DNA of 62,919 nucleotides, from NCBI GenBank assembly GCA_017432685.1, contig JAFRIR010000111.1, positions 1 through 62,919 of the forward strand, given 5' to 3'. The DNA is from Flexilinea sp. (GTDB taxonomy: Bacteria; Chloroflexota; Anaerolineae; Anaerolineales; Anaerolineaceae). The position numbers and the translations under genes were made by a program. Below, in pieces: positions 41,978-49,638 of this stretch. Position 1 is the first letter of the stretch; every line of letters begins with the position of its first letter. The notes under the pieces are model-generated. The model was not told the origin of the DNA and made no database searches. It saw nothing but the letters and a program-made list of their open reading frames with translations.

Positions 41978-44357
41978 TGACAGCCTCCTTTTCGGGGTTT
42001 TCCGGAAGATATTCCGGCTGTATGCTTGATCTTTTTCCATAGCTTGGCGGTGATTTGAAAAATTTTGTTAGCACACCGCAAAGCAGTGCCAGAGGAATCA
42101 GTGCGCTTAAATACCAGACTGCCATCATCGTTCGATCTGCGCTGTAGGAAGTTTTACCGTAATGCAGCAGATCTGCATCTCTGCACAGAGCGCTGGAAAC
42201 CATTCCGTTGTCCAGGTAAGGCTTTACCAGTGGCGCAAGCTGCTCCGGCGCCATCACATGCAGGTGGTATTTCATGTTTGAGACGGCAAGTTGTTCTGCC
42301 CAAACCTGCAGTGAACTGCTCTCAGTTGTCAACAGCCAGATATGCTCCGGTAAATTTCCTTTAGCAATACGGGTGCGGACAGAGATGAGCCCGGCAGGCC
42401 ACCAGCCGGCAAATTCTGTTTTTTCAGAATGGCGGTTTAGCATCATTTGTGTTCCCGGCATTGCAGCCGGGTTGAGCACCGCGTGGGATACCTTTTCTGA
42501 GCGTTCTTCCAGCACAGAGATAAGGCTCTCCGCAGCGTCATCCATGAGAGCGCTGTAAGCGGGAGTGTAATCCACGATGATTAATGCGTTTCCTTCAGCA
42601 GTCTCGGCGGACTGATAAAAAGTCTGTGAGAGGTCGTTTGCCGGCATGGAGCCCGGTACCAGATGATCAACAATGCCGGTTGTTAGAATCAGTACTACAC
42701 CACAGATTGCCAGAGCTGTCCAAATCAGACGGGTTCTAAAACTGAGATATCGCTTGTTTTGTATTGTTTTCGGTTCAACAAAGTTCTCTGCATGAATGAT
42801 TTTCCCGAGAATAGAAGAAATCATCCGCTGCTGATAGGCATTGACGTCAGCTTCTTCCGGAATACTGCTGCGGGAAAAGGTCCGGTAGGCAGGATCCTCC
42901 GGAGACTGCGGCAATGTCATATCAGCCGCACCAAACAAATCCCAGGGAATATCGAGGTCTTCATTCCCGTCATCATCACGAGAGGGAAATTTTCCCTCTC
43001 CGCCCAGGTCATAAGGATCGGCATCCTTTTCGCTGAGATCTTCATTGTCCTCAGGGAAAAGGAGCGGATTTTCGATTATCTGAGGAACATATACCTCATG
43101 AATAACCGGTTTCGAAACAGTATCCTGAGCAGTGTCTGACTGTATTTCATCTGCGGTTTTATCTTCTTTTTCATTTGCAGTCGGAATGTCATCTCTTTCC
43201 GGAATTGAATTTTGATCCTGCATTTCAGGTGCAGTTTCACCCTCTACCTGATAACCGATCCCTCTCAGGATCCGATCAAGCATGGCTGCATTTCCGGCAC
43301 TGTTATCCTCTGATGTGTCGATCTCGATTATTTCCTCCTGCTCAGGCTCGGGTTCATCATCATCAGAGGGATGGTTCCCTGAATAAAAAACGGTGCCGTT
43401 TTCTTTTTCATTGCGTTCTCCCGGGGTTAATGAGCCGGAGCTGCTGTTCATTTCACTCATCAATTCAGAGAGAAGACTTCCGCTTTCCGGTTCATAGCCA
43501 TTCAATTGGGAATGATTCCCGCCGGACAAATCAGCTTCTGAGTTGTCGACGGCTGCATCGAAAAAGCGCCTGGCATCAATCACTTTTGTCGGTGAAGCAC
43601 TGTTGAGTAATTCCGGCGTGTCCGCTGTTTGAACTTTTTCATCCGGTGTTGCCGGATCCGGTTCGACCAACGGTGCATCTTCCTTCCACCAATCCGGGAG
43701 CCGGATCATCCCTTTGTCGTCATAGGCAAGCATATTGTTATCTGATGTGCTTGCGTTATCCCATTTTTTAGCCGGTCTTTCACTGGAAAAATCGTGAAGA
43801 AGGTTTACATGGGTTCCTTTATCGGCACTGACAGGATTACCGGGCAGCAAGTCTTCCCATTTTTTAGCCGGACGCCGGATATTGAAATCCATGATTCCGG
43901 GTACATTCTCTTCTATGCTTCTCGGAGAGTTTTCATCCGGTTCAAGAAGGGGGGGCTCGATCACGTTTTCAAGAAATGGCTGATATATCTGATCGGTTTT
44001 TTTTATGTTTTGAGACTTCGCAATTTTTATTGCAGGAGATGGATTCTGATTTTCCTGAACACCTCCGAATAAAGCGTTCGTGTATGAATCAAAATCAAAT
44101 GGAGCCCTTTCCTGTTTATCTTTTTGCTGGAAACGTCTTTGCAGCCAAACAGGTACCGGATTATTTTCAGAATCCGGTTTCCCGCTTTCGGTTGTTTTTA
44201 ATTCTGGTTCCAGTGGTGTCGAAGGATTCACTGAAGCATTGTCGTTTTGAAAAATATCATCCGGCAATGTGACAAGATTTGCTTTGCACACCTGACAAAT
44301 TTCAGCGCCTTCCGGATTCTCACTGCCGCATATCGGACAAATGTTTCTATATATCAT
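41970..44357 (-). CDS. 795-residue zinc-ribbon membrane protein
   Basis: An N-terminal zinc ribbon (C7, C10, C21, C24) is followed by a 500-residue acidic disordered region with two RPAKKW motifs (about 162 and 194) and several WDLF/W-containing short motifs. Then a membrane span (544-563), an outside domain of about 170 residues (ALIIVDYTPAYSALMDDA; EHIWLLTTESSSLQVWAEQL) and a second span (745-764). Shape suggests a scaffold that gathers cytoplasmic partners on the membrane. No assigned family. It overlaps the upstream gene by four bases (ATGA). Confidence 0.75.
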   Translation of the reverse strand: MIYRNICPICGSENPEGAEICQVCKANLVTLPDDIFQNDNASVNPSTPLEPELKTTESGKPDSENNPVPVWLQRRFQQKDKQERAPFDFDSYTNALFGGVQENQNPSPAIKIAKSQNIKKTDQIYQPFLENVIEPPLLEPDENSPRSIEENVPGIMDFNIRRPAKKWEDLLPGNPVSADKGTHVNLLHDFSSERPAKKWDNASTSDNNMLAYDDKGMIRLPDWWKEDAPLVEPDPATPDEKVQTADTPELLNSASPTKVIDARRFFDAAVDNSEADLSGGNHSQLNGYEPESGSLLSELMSEMNSSSGSLTPGERNEKENGTVFYSGNHPSDDDEPEPEQEEIIEIDTSEDNSAGNAAMLDRILRGIGYQVEGETAPEMQDQNSIPERDDIPTANEKEDKTADEIQSDTAQDTVSKPVIHEVYVPQIIENPLLFPEDNEDLSEKDADPYDLGGEGKFPSRDDDGNEDLDIPWDLFGAADMTLPQSPEDPAYRTFSRSSIPEEADVNAYQQRMISSILGKIIHAENFVEPKTIQNKRYLSFRTRLIWTALAICGVVLILTTGIVDHLVPGSMPANDLSQTFYQSAETAEGNALIIVDYTPAYSALMDDAAESLISVLEERSEKVSHAVLNPAAMPGTQMMLNRHSEKTEFAGWWPAGLISVRTRIAKGNLPEHIWLLTTESSSLQVWAEQLAVSNMKYHLHVMAPEQLAPLVKPYLDNGMVSSALCRDADLLHYGKTSYSADRTMMAVWYLSALIPLALLCGVLTKFFKSPPSYGKRSSIQPEYLPENPEKEAVNG

Positions 44358-44983
44358 TTATCCTCCTTTGCGGGGAGCTTCCCGGAAAACAGAAAACGGA
44401 TCCCTGTGATCGCTCCGCCGAGAGCGATGCCGATCAGGAGACCAATCAGCGTTCCCTGAGGGATGCTTTCGAGCCATTCAATCACATTTATAAACCCGGC
44501 AGGTAAATTTGCTATCTGAGGCAGACCATTGTAAATCAACAGAAAAACGATCAACCCGGCAGCAAAAGAGACTTTCATGACAGTCGGTGCCTGTCCCGGC
44601 AGACGATACATTGCAAAAATAAGACTAATGCAAACAGTACCTGCCAGAGAAGCTTCGACCATTTGCTGTACAAAGAAAACAGGATGATTAAGCTCTGTTG
44701 AGTCAGGTCCTTTAATCAGTCCCAGAAGCAGGATGGCAAGAAAAACGCCAAAGCCGATCGTGCGGACGATACGCATTCCGCTGTCATTGCCGGGTTTGCG
44801 AATCAACATGATCGCTGTATCTGCGATGGTGAAGAAAAGAAGCGCGGCAAGCAATCTTTCGGCTAATAAAAGCAATTCTGTTCCGATGGTTTTGAAAAGT
44901 GGTATATCAAGAAAAACAGAAGCAAAAAATAATCCTCCGATGAGGATCGAAAGAACTGCGAACATTGTCCCGGCTCTTTTCAT
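44354..44983 (-). CDS. Membrane protein of the MutL operon (five or six segments)
   Basis: 209 residues. AAGGAAG lies upstream. Hydrophobic segments near 8-25, 38-60, 74-90, 108-125, 137-152 and 175-200, with basic ends. The last loop (TLIGLLIGIALGGAITGIRFLF) is glycine-rich. No family recognised. Overlaps the zinc-ribbon gene. Confidence 0.72.
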   Translation of the reverse strand: MKRAGTMFAVLSILIGGLFFASVFLDIPLFKTIGTELLLLAERLLAALLFFTIADTAIMLIRKPGNDSGMRIVRTIGFGVFLAILLLGLIKGPDSTELNHPVFFVQQMVEASLAGTVCISLIFAMYRLPGQAPTVMKVSFAAGLIVFLLIYNGLPQIANLPAGFINVIEWLESIPQGTLIGLLIGIALGGAITGIRFLFSGKLPAKEDK

Positions 44984-45010
44984 TTTGCTTCCTTTTTCTC
45001 TGTGTTTCCC

Positions 45011-45754
45011 TTACAATCCGCTGAGGCCAAAACCTGCGAACACAACGATTGCAGCAATCACCACCCAGCGCATGACATCCATTGCGAGCAGCGCGGAATT
45101 TTTCTTTTCAGTTTTATCCAGTGCTTCCGGAATTTCGGTATATTGCTCTCCGACGTAAACAGCGTCGGCTGTGACGGTTCCGACTGCTTGAGAAATCAGG
45201 TCTGTGCCGCCAATTCCGAGGACTTCTCCTTCGTTGTATAAAGTATCTGTCAGTGCAGGAACTGCTCCGAAGGAACCAATGGAGAGATGGAGCGCACTTG
45301 GGGCTTTTTCAAGTGCGGCAGCATTTCCGGTTAAGTGTTCAATAGGCGAAACGCCGGAAAAGGTGCCGAAATCACTGCTATAAGAGCTGCTGTAATCGGC
45401 TGCCTCCATACCTGTTCTGACTGCATTCTTTTGAATATTTACAGCAATGCCGCCGGGAGCGGTGATTACCCAGGGCTCGTCGGCAAAAACCATTTGGGCC
45501 GAAACTGATTCTGCCGCGCCGGCTGCTGCCAGAGCAGCTCCTCCGGAAAGGACGGCTTCTCCGCTGTCACCGAGGTCAAGATGGATCGGTGCGGATTCTT
45601 CCAGACTGACTGCAATGTGATGCCGGATCAGGAGATCTTTCTCTCTGTTATAAGTGCGGCCCACCAATTTGCTTCTGTTTCCGATCAATCTGCAGATCAA
45701 ATATATCACGGCCATGATCAAAATGATAACAGATGCCATTCTTGTCGTTTGCAT
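45011..45754 (-). CDS. First membrane protein of the MutL operon
   Basis: 247 residues. AAGGAAGG is upstream of the ATG. One membrane segment at each end (about 7-23 and 228-246) with a soluble middle containing REKDLLIRHHIAVSLEESAPIHLDLGDS, an Ala/Gly-rich stretch, and YVGEQYTEIPEAL. The middle has regularly spaced GG/AVGT elements. No family recognised. Twenty-seven bases separate it from the next gene. Its upstream region (45755-46022) is very AT-rich and should hold the operon promoter; I see no clean consensus. Confidence 0.7.
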   Translation of the reverse strand: MQTTRMASVIILIMAVIYLICRLIGNRSKLVGRTYNREKDLLIRHHIAVSLEESAPIHLDLGDSGEAVLSGGAALAAAGAAESVSAQMVFADEPWVITAPGGIAVNIQKNAVRTGMEAADYSSSYSSDFGTFSGVSPIEHLTGNAAALEKAPSALHLSIGSFGAVPALTDTLYNEGEVLGIGGTDLISQAVGTVTADAVYVGEQYTEIPEALDKTEKKNSALLAMDVMRWVVIAAIVVFAGFGLSGL

Positions 45755-45966
45755 TTCAGCCTTCCTTAAAATTTTATAAAGCTTTAATATTCGATATCAA
45801 GTATAGCATAATATTCGGAATTTGGTATGAAAATTGCATATATTAAATTTTTTTAATTATTACTCTTTTTTATCATTAAAAAAAGAAAAACATAAATATG
45901 CTATATATTAAGGGAATTGCTGCTATATTTATTTTTTAAGATAATGTGCGAATATTTTTAAGCTTT

Positions 45967-45997
45967 AAAAAAGGGACTTCAGCGAATGAAGTCCCTT
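45967..45997 (-). terminator. Terminator of the PAP2 gene
   Basis: Stem AAGGGACTTC / GAAGTCCCTT, 7-base loop, T-run on the minus strand. Confidence 0.9.
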
Positions 45998-46022
45998 CGT
46001 TTGGTGTAAAGTTATGATTCAA

Positions 46023-46673
46023 TTACTTTCTGCTTGCTGCGTATCGATACCAGGCAATCAGCATATCCCCCATCAAAATGCCGCCGAGAATATCGGTGAG
46101 CCAGTGCACACCGGAAAGTGCCCGGGCAAGGATCGTCACAAGCATGACTGCAAAAGAGCATATGACAACGACTGTAAGGGTTTTCTCATTTTTGATATAG
46201 ATGCTCCACTGGTCGATCGCAGAGACCATCACAACCCAGGCAATCATGACGTGAGTGGAAGGATAGGAAGATTCCAGACCTTTATCCCGCAGGATTGGGC
46301 GGTAATTGATGATCAATACCTTGTCGAACAGCAGATAGAGTGACAGGGTGAGGATGTACAGCAGCATCAGTACTGAAAGATTCCTGTCAACCTTTGAAAG
46401 TGACTTTCTCTGGATCAACTGGAGCAGGAAAAATATGCCAAATCCGCCTGCTGTTGCAAAACAGATATATCCCGCCACTTTACTGATTTTGAAGAATGTT
46501 TCGCTTTGGCCGACACGGCTGAAAAATCCGGTGTTGATGGTGGCAAGACCAAGATTGGTCCCTTCTACGCCAACCGGCTGAACATCAACTGTCGCTACGA
46601 TGATGGTTGCCGCTATTGCCAATACGGTCATCAGCAATGCTGTTCTTACAGTTTCTTTCGGAACGCTTTTCAT
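46023..46673 (-). CDS. PAP2-family membrane phosphatase
   Basis: 216 residues. AGGAG nine bases before the ATG. Six membrane segments. Acid-phosphatase signature in three parts: KVLIINYRP (about 120), SYPSTH (about 137) and RALSGVHWLTDILGG (about 187-201). The middle part has Thr where PSGH is usual, a known variant. Probably undecaprenyl-pyrophosphate or lipid phosphatase at the outer face of the membrane. Single gene. Confidence 0.92.
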   Translation of the reverse strand: MKSVPKETVRTALLMTVLAIAATIIVATVDVQPVGVEGTNLGLATINTGFFSRVGQSETFFKISKVAGYICFATAGGFGIFFLLQLIQRKSLSKVDRNLSVLMLLYILTLSLYLLFDKVLIINYRPILRDKGLESSYPSTHVMIAWVVMVSAIDQWSIYIKNEKTLTVVVICSFAVMLVTILARALSGVHWLTDILGGILMGDMLIAWYRYAASRK

Positions 46674-46707
46674 TTAATATTACTCCTCTTATCCAAAAAT
46701 CGATTAT

Positions 46708-47019
46708 TTATTCTTCTTCCAACGCCTCGATCAGAAAGCTGACCGGGCGAAATCCGTCATTGCAGGAAATCATAGCGGAGCGTGGATTTTTCATCCAGCC
46801 GTCGTAAATGTTTTCACCGCCATGAGCAAGCGTCATAACAAAAGGAGAAATGGAATCCCAGGCGCTTTGGCAAAATTCTGCCGGTTTTTCCCATCCGTTG
46901 GTGATAAATACTTCTCCTTCTTCATGACAGCAGGCGTGCTCGATAAGGTTTTCATATTTTTCGGAAAGATCTGTGTAATTTGCTTTTCGAACAACGGTGA
47001 TCCTGCATTTTTTTGCCAT
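46708..47019 (-). CDS. TIGR04076-family protein
   Basis: 103 residues, usual length. CRITVVRKANYTDL, an EHACCHEEGEVF segment, MEKPAEFCQSAW, TLAHGGE and the CNDGFRPVSFLIE end match my recollection of this Cys-containing family of unknown function in anaerobes. Two or more conserved Cys suggest metal or redox chemistry. Stands 34 bases upstream of the PAP2 gene on the same strand. Confidence 0.7.
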   Translation of the reverse strand: MAKKCRITVVRKANYTDLSEKYENLIEHACCHEEGEVFITNGWEKPAEFCQSAWDSISPFVMTLAHGGENIYDGWMKNPRSAMISCNDGFRPVSFLIEALEEE

Positions 47020-47253
47020 AAATTCAAGCCCTCTCTGCAGACTTCATTATATCAGAATTAAAGGATATGGCAAACGATGTCGATAAGAAAATGAAACATC
47101 TGAATAATCATCAGAAAAATGTAAGAATTTATGGCCTTTGTCATGTTTCATCAAAAAAGTATGGGAAAATTAAATTTTGAATATTATAAAGGTAATTAAG
47201 CGCTTAACGTTTCGTTTGTGTAAAATACTGAAGAAAAGGATAAATTTTTCTCG

Positions 47254-47928
47254 ATGAGCAGCAGATGGCTGACACTTTTTATTGAATCGTTTCCGAAAAT
47301 CCTGATTCCCGGATTGACAGTGACGATTCCCTTGACTGTGGCCGCGTTTTCAATATCTTTGATTATAGCGGTTCTCACTGCAATGGCACAGTATGCCCGT
47401 ATTCCGGTACTGACGCAGATCATCCGTTTTTACATCTGGATCTTTCGCGGTACACCGCTGCTCGTCCAGCTTTTTGTGGTTTTCTATGGTCTTCCCCGAG
47501 TAGGAATCCTGCTTGATCCTTTTCCTGCTGCGGTGATCGTTTTTTCTTTGAACGAAGGGGCTTATTCTTCGGAAATTGTTCGTGCGGCATTGGAATCTGT
47601 GCCGATCGGGCAGATGGAAGCCGGCTATTGTGTGGGCATGACCTATATGCAGACAATGCGGCGCATTATCCTGCCGCAAGCCATGCGGACAGCATTCCCT
47701 TCTCTGTCTAACTCGCTGATCGCAATGGTCAAAAACACTTCGCTGGCAGCAAACATCACGGTGACAGAGATGCTGATGACGACACAGCGTATCGTCGCCC
47801 GAACCTATGAGCCGCTGCTGCTTTATCTCGAGGTGGGACTGATTTATCTGATCTTCTCAACGATCCTGACTTTCCTGCAAAGCTGGGGCGAAAAGAAGCT
47901 TGGCGCTTATATGCAGAAGGAGGCCTGA
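47254..47928 (+). CDS. Polar amino-acid ABC transporter permease (HisM/GlnP type)
   Basis: 224 residues. Five membrane segments, IWIFRGTPLLVQLFVVFYGLP (about 55-75), the EAA motif region AGYCVGMTYMQTMRRIILPQAMRTAFPSL (about 128-156). AAGGA upstream is 14 bases from the ATG. First gene of a three-gene importer. A 230-base AT-rich region lies upstream. Confidence 0.93.
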   Translation: MSSRWLTLFIESFPKILIPGLTVTIPLTVAAFSISLIIAVLTAMAQYARIPVLTQIIRFYIWIFRGTPLLVQLFVVFYGLPRVGILLDPFPAAVIVFSLNEGAYSSEIVRAALESVPIGQMEAGYCVGMTYMQTMRRIILPQAMRTAFPSLSNSLIAMVKNTSLAANITVTEMLMTTQRIVARTYEPLLLYLEVGLIYLIFSTILTFLQSWGEKKLGAYMQKEA

Positions 47929-47931
47929 ACG

Positions 47932-48672
47932 ATGCTGCTGGAGGCGAAAAACGTAAAAAAAAGCTTCGGGTCTCATGAAATTCTGAAAGGAATCGATCTT
48001 TCTGTAGATTCCGGGGAGGTGGTCGCGATCATCGGACCTTCCGGTGCCGGAAAAACCACTTTGCTGCGCTGCCTGAATTTCATCGAGATACCGGATGAGG
48101 GTTCGTTGATTTTTGAAGACCGGGCACATGAAATGAATCATATGGCACGGAATGAAATTCGTGATTATCGCCTGCAGACAGCTTTCGTTTTCCAGAATTT
48201 CAATCTGTTCCTGAACAAGACGGCCCTGCAAAACGTGACGGAAGGTCTGATCGTTGCCCGCGGGATGGATAAATCACAGGCAGAGAAAAAAGGGCTGGAT
48301 GCGCTTCAAAAGGTCGGTCTGCTCAGCCATCGGGATCACTACCCGCATCAGCTTTCCGGTGGTCAACAGCAGCGAGTCGCGATTGCCCGCGCGCTGGCGG
48401 CTGAACCGAAAATCATTTTCTTTGATGAGCCGACCAGTGCGCTGGATCCGGAACTGACCGGTGAGGTGCTTTCGGTAATTAGAGACCTGGCAAATGACGG
48501 AATGACGATGCTCATCGTGACACATGAGATCGAGTTTGCCCGGACGGTTTCCAACAAGATCATTTTTATGGAAAACGGTGAGGTGGTGGAATCCGGACCG
48601 ACAGCGAAGATGTTCGACAATCCGGAAAAAGAGAGAACATCAGAATTTTTGAAGTTTTTTAAGAGGTTTTAG
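47932..48672 (+). CDS. Polar amino-acid ABC transporter ATPase (GlnQ type)
   Basis: 246 residues. Walker A GPSGAGKTT (about 36), signature LSGGQQQRV (about 138), Walker B IIFFDEPTSALDPE, switch His VTHE. Starts three bases after the permease stop. Energises uptake through the 47254 permease. Confidence 0.95.
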   Translation: MLLEAKNVKKSFGSHEILKGIDLSVDSGEVVAIIGPSGAGKTTLLRCLNFIEIPDEGSLIFEDRAHEMNHMARNEIRDYRLQTAFVFQNFNLFLNKTALQNVTEGLIVARGMDKSQAEKKGLDALQKVGLLSHRDHYPHQLSGGQQQRVAIARALAAEPKIIFFDEPTSALDPELTGEVLSVIRDLANDGMTMLIVTHEIEFARTVSNKIIFMENGEVVESGPTAKMFDNPEKERTSEFLKFFKRF

Positions 48673-48682
48673 AGGAGTTTCT

Positions 48683-49471
48683 ATGAAAAAGCATTTATTA
48701 TTGTCCTTGTTGTTGTCTGTATTGGTAGTCTTCGGAATCTTCAGCACAGTCTCTGCGGCTGATCTTTTGGATCAAATTAAGGAAAAAGGCTATATGACTG
48801 TTGCGCAGGAAGGCACTTATGCTCCGTGGTCCTATCATGATGAGAATGATGTCCTGACCGGCTTTGATGTCGATGTGGCAAATGAGATTGCTGAGCGTCT
48901 GGGAGTGAAAGCGCAGTTTGTAGAAGGCCCCTGGGATGGCTTGCTTGCCGGTGTGGAAGTTGGCCGCTATGACGTCCTGATCAACTGTGTCGGTGTTACC
49001 GAAGAACGCAAGCTGAAATATGACTATTCCGATCCCTATGCTTTCAACAGGCCGGTCATCATCGTTCGCGGTGATTATGACGAAATTCACTCGTTCGAAG
49101 ATCTGAAGGGAAAAACTACTGCCAACACCATCACCTCTACTTTTGCGGAAGAAGCTGAAAAGTGGGGCGCAAAAGTAACCGGTGTGGATGACCTGAACCA
49201 GACCATTGAATTGGTGCTTTCCGGACGTTTCAATGCAACACTCAACACCGAAATCACCTATCTGGATTACATGAAGGCGCATCCTGATGCCAACCTCAAG
49301 ATCGCTGCTTATGGTGACAATGCAACCTGGATCGCCATTCCGGTCCGCAAAGGTGAAGCGTCGGCATCTTTCCTCACTGCGCTCAATGAAGCTCTCGCAG
49401 ACATGAGAGAAAAAGGTGTCCTGACCGAACTGTCCCTGAAATATTTTGACTCAGATATCACAAACGAATGA
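48683..49471 (+). CDS. Amino-acid ABC transporter substrate-binding protein
   Basis: 262 residues. AGGAG lies before the ATG. Signal peptide 1-25 (VSA|AD), then the SBP_bac_3 fold: GYMTVAQEGTYAPWSYHDENDVLTGFDVDVANEIAERLG, NCVGVTEERK and WIAIPVRKGE. Without a lipobox. The Arg and Asp ligand residues of the polar amino-acid family are in place (GVTEERK). Third gene of the importer; the exact amino acid is unclear. Its stop codon is part of a heptamer-like AATGAGA unit. Confidence 0.93.
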   Translation: MKKHLLLSLLLSVLVVFGIFSTVSAADLLDQIKEKGYMTVAQEGTYAPWSYHDENDVLTGFDVDVANEIAERLGVKAQFVEGPWDGLLAGVEVGRYDVLINCVGVTEERKLKYDYSDPYAFNRPVIIVRGDYDEIHSFEDLKGKTTANTITSTFAEEAEKWGAKVTGVDDLNQTIELVLSGRFNATLNTEITYLDYMKAHPDANLKIAAYGDNATWIAIPVRKGEASASFLTALNEALADMREKGVLTELSLKYFDSDITNE

Positions 49472-49477
49472 GAAATC

Positions 49478-49527
49478 AGGAATAAGAAAAGAGGAATGGC
49501 AGCTGCCATTCCTCTTTTCTTATTCCT
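49478..49527. terminator. 50-bp perfect palindrome / terminator
   Basis: Perfect inverted repeat with no loop, centred at CAG|CTG between 49502 and 49503; outer bases A and T. The right arm includes CCTCTTTTCTT. It acts as terminator of the amino-acid importer and can form a cruciform. Confidence 0.85.
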
Positions 49528-49536
49528 AAGACCTAT

Positions 49537-49571
49537 CTTCTCATTTCTTATTTCTTATTTCTTATTTCTTT
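49537..49571. repeat. Heptamer tract (TTTCTTA type), 5 units
   Basis: CTTCTCA, TTTCTTA, TTTCTTA, TTTCTTA, TTTCTTT, just upstream of the gyrA promoter. Confidence 0.88.
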
Positions 49572-49581
49572 TTTTCCCTCG

Positions 49582-49590
49582 TGGTATAAT
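49582..49590 (+). promoter_or_regulatory. Extended -10 promoter of gyrA
   Basis: TGGTATAAT; no clear -35, as expected for an extended -10 promoter. About 48 bases before the gyrA ATG. Confidence 0.6.
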
Positions 49591-49638
49591 TAATTGGTTA
49601 TAGAAACAAAATGATGTCGACGAAAAGGCGATTAATTT

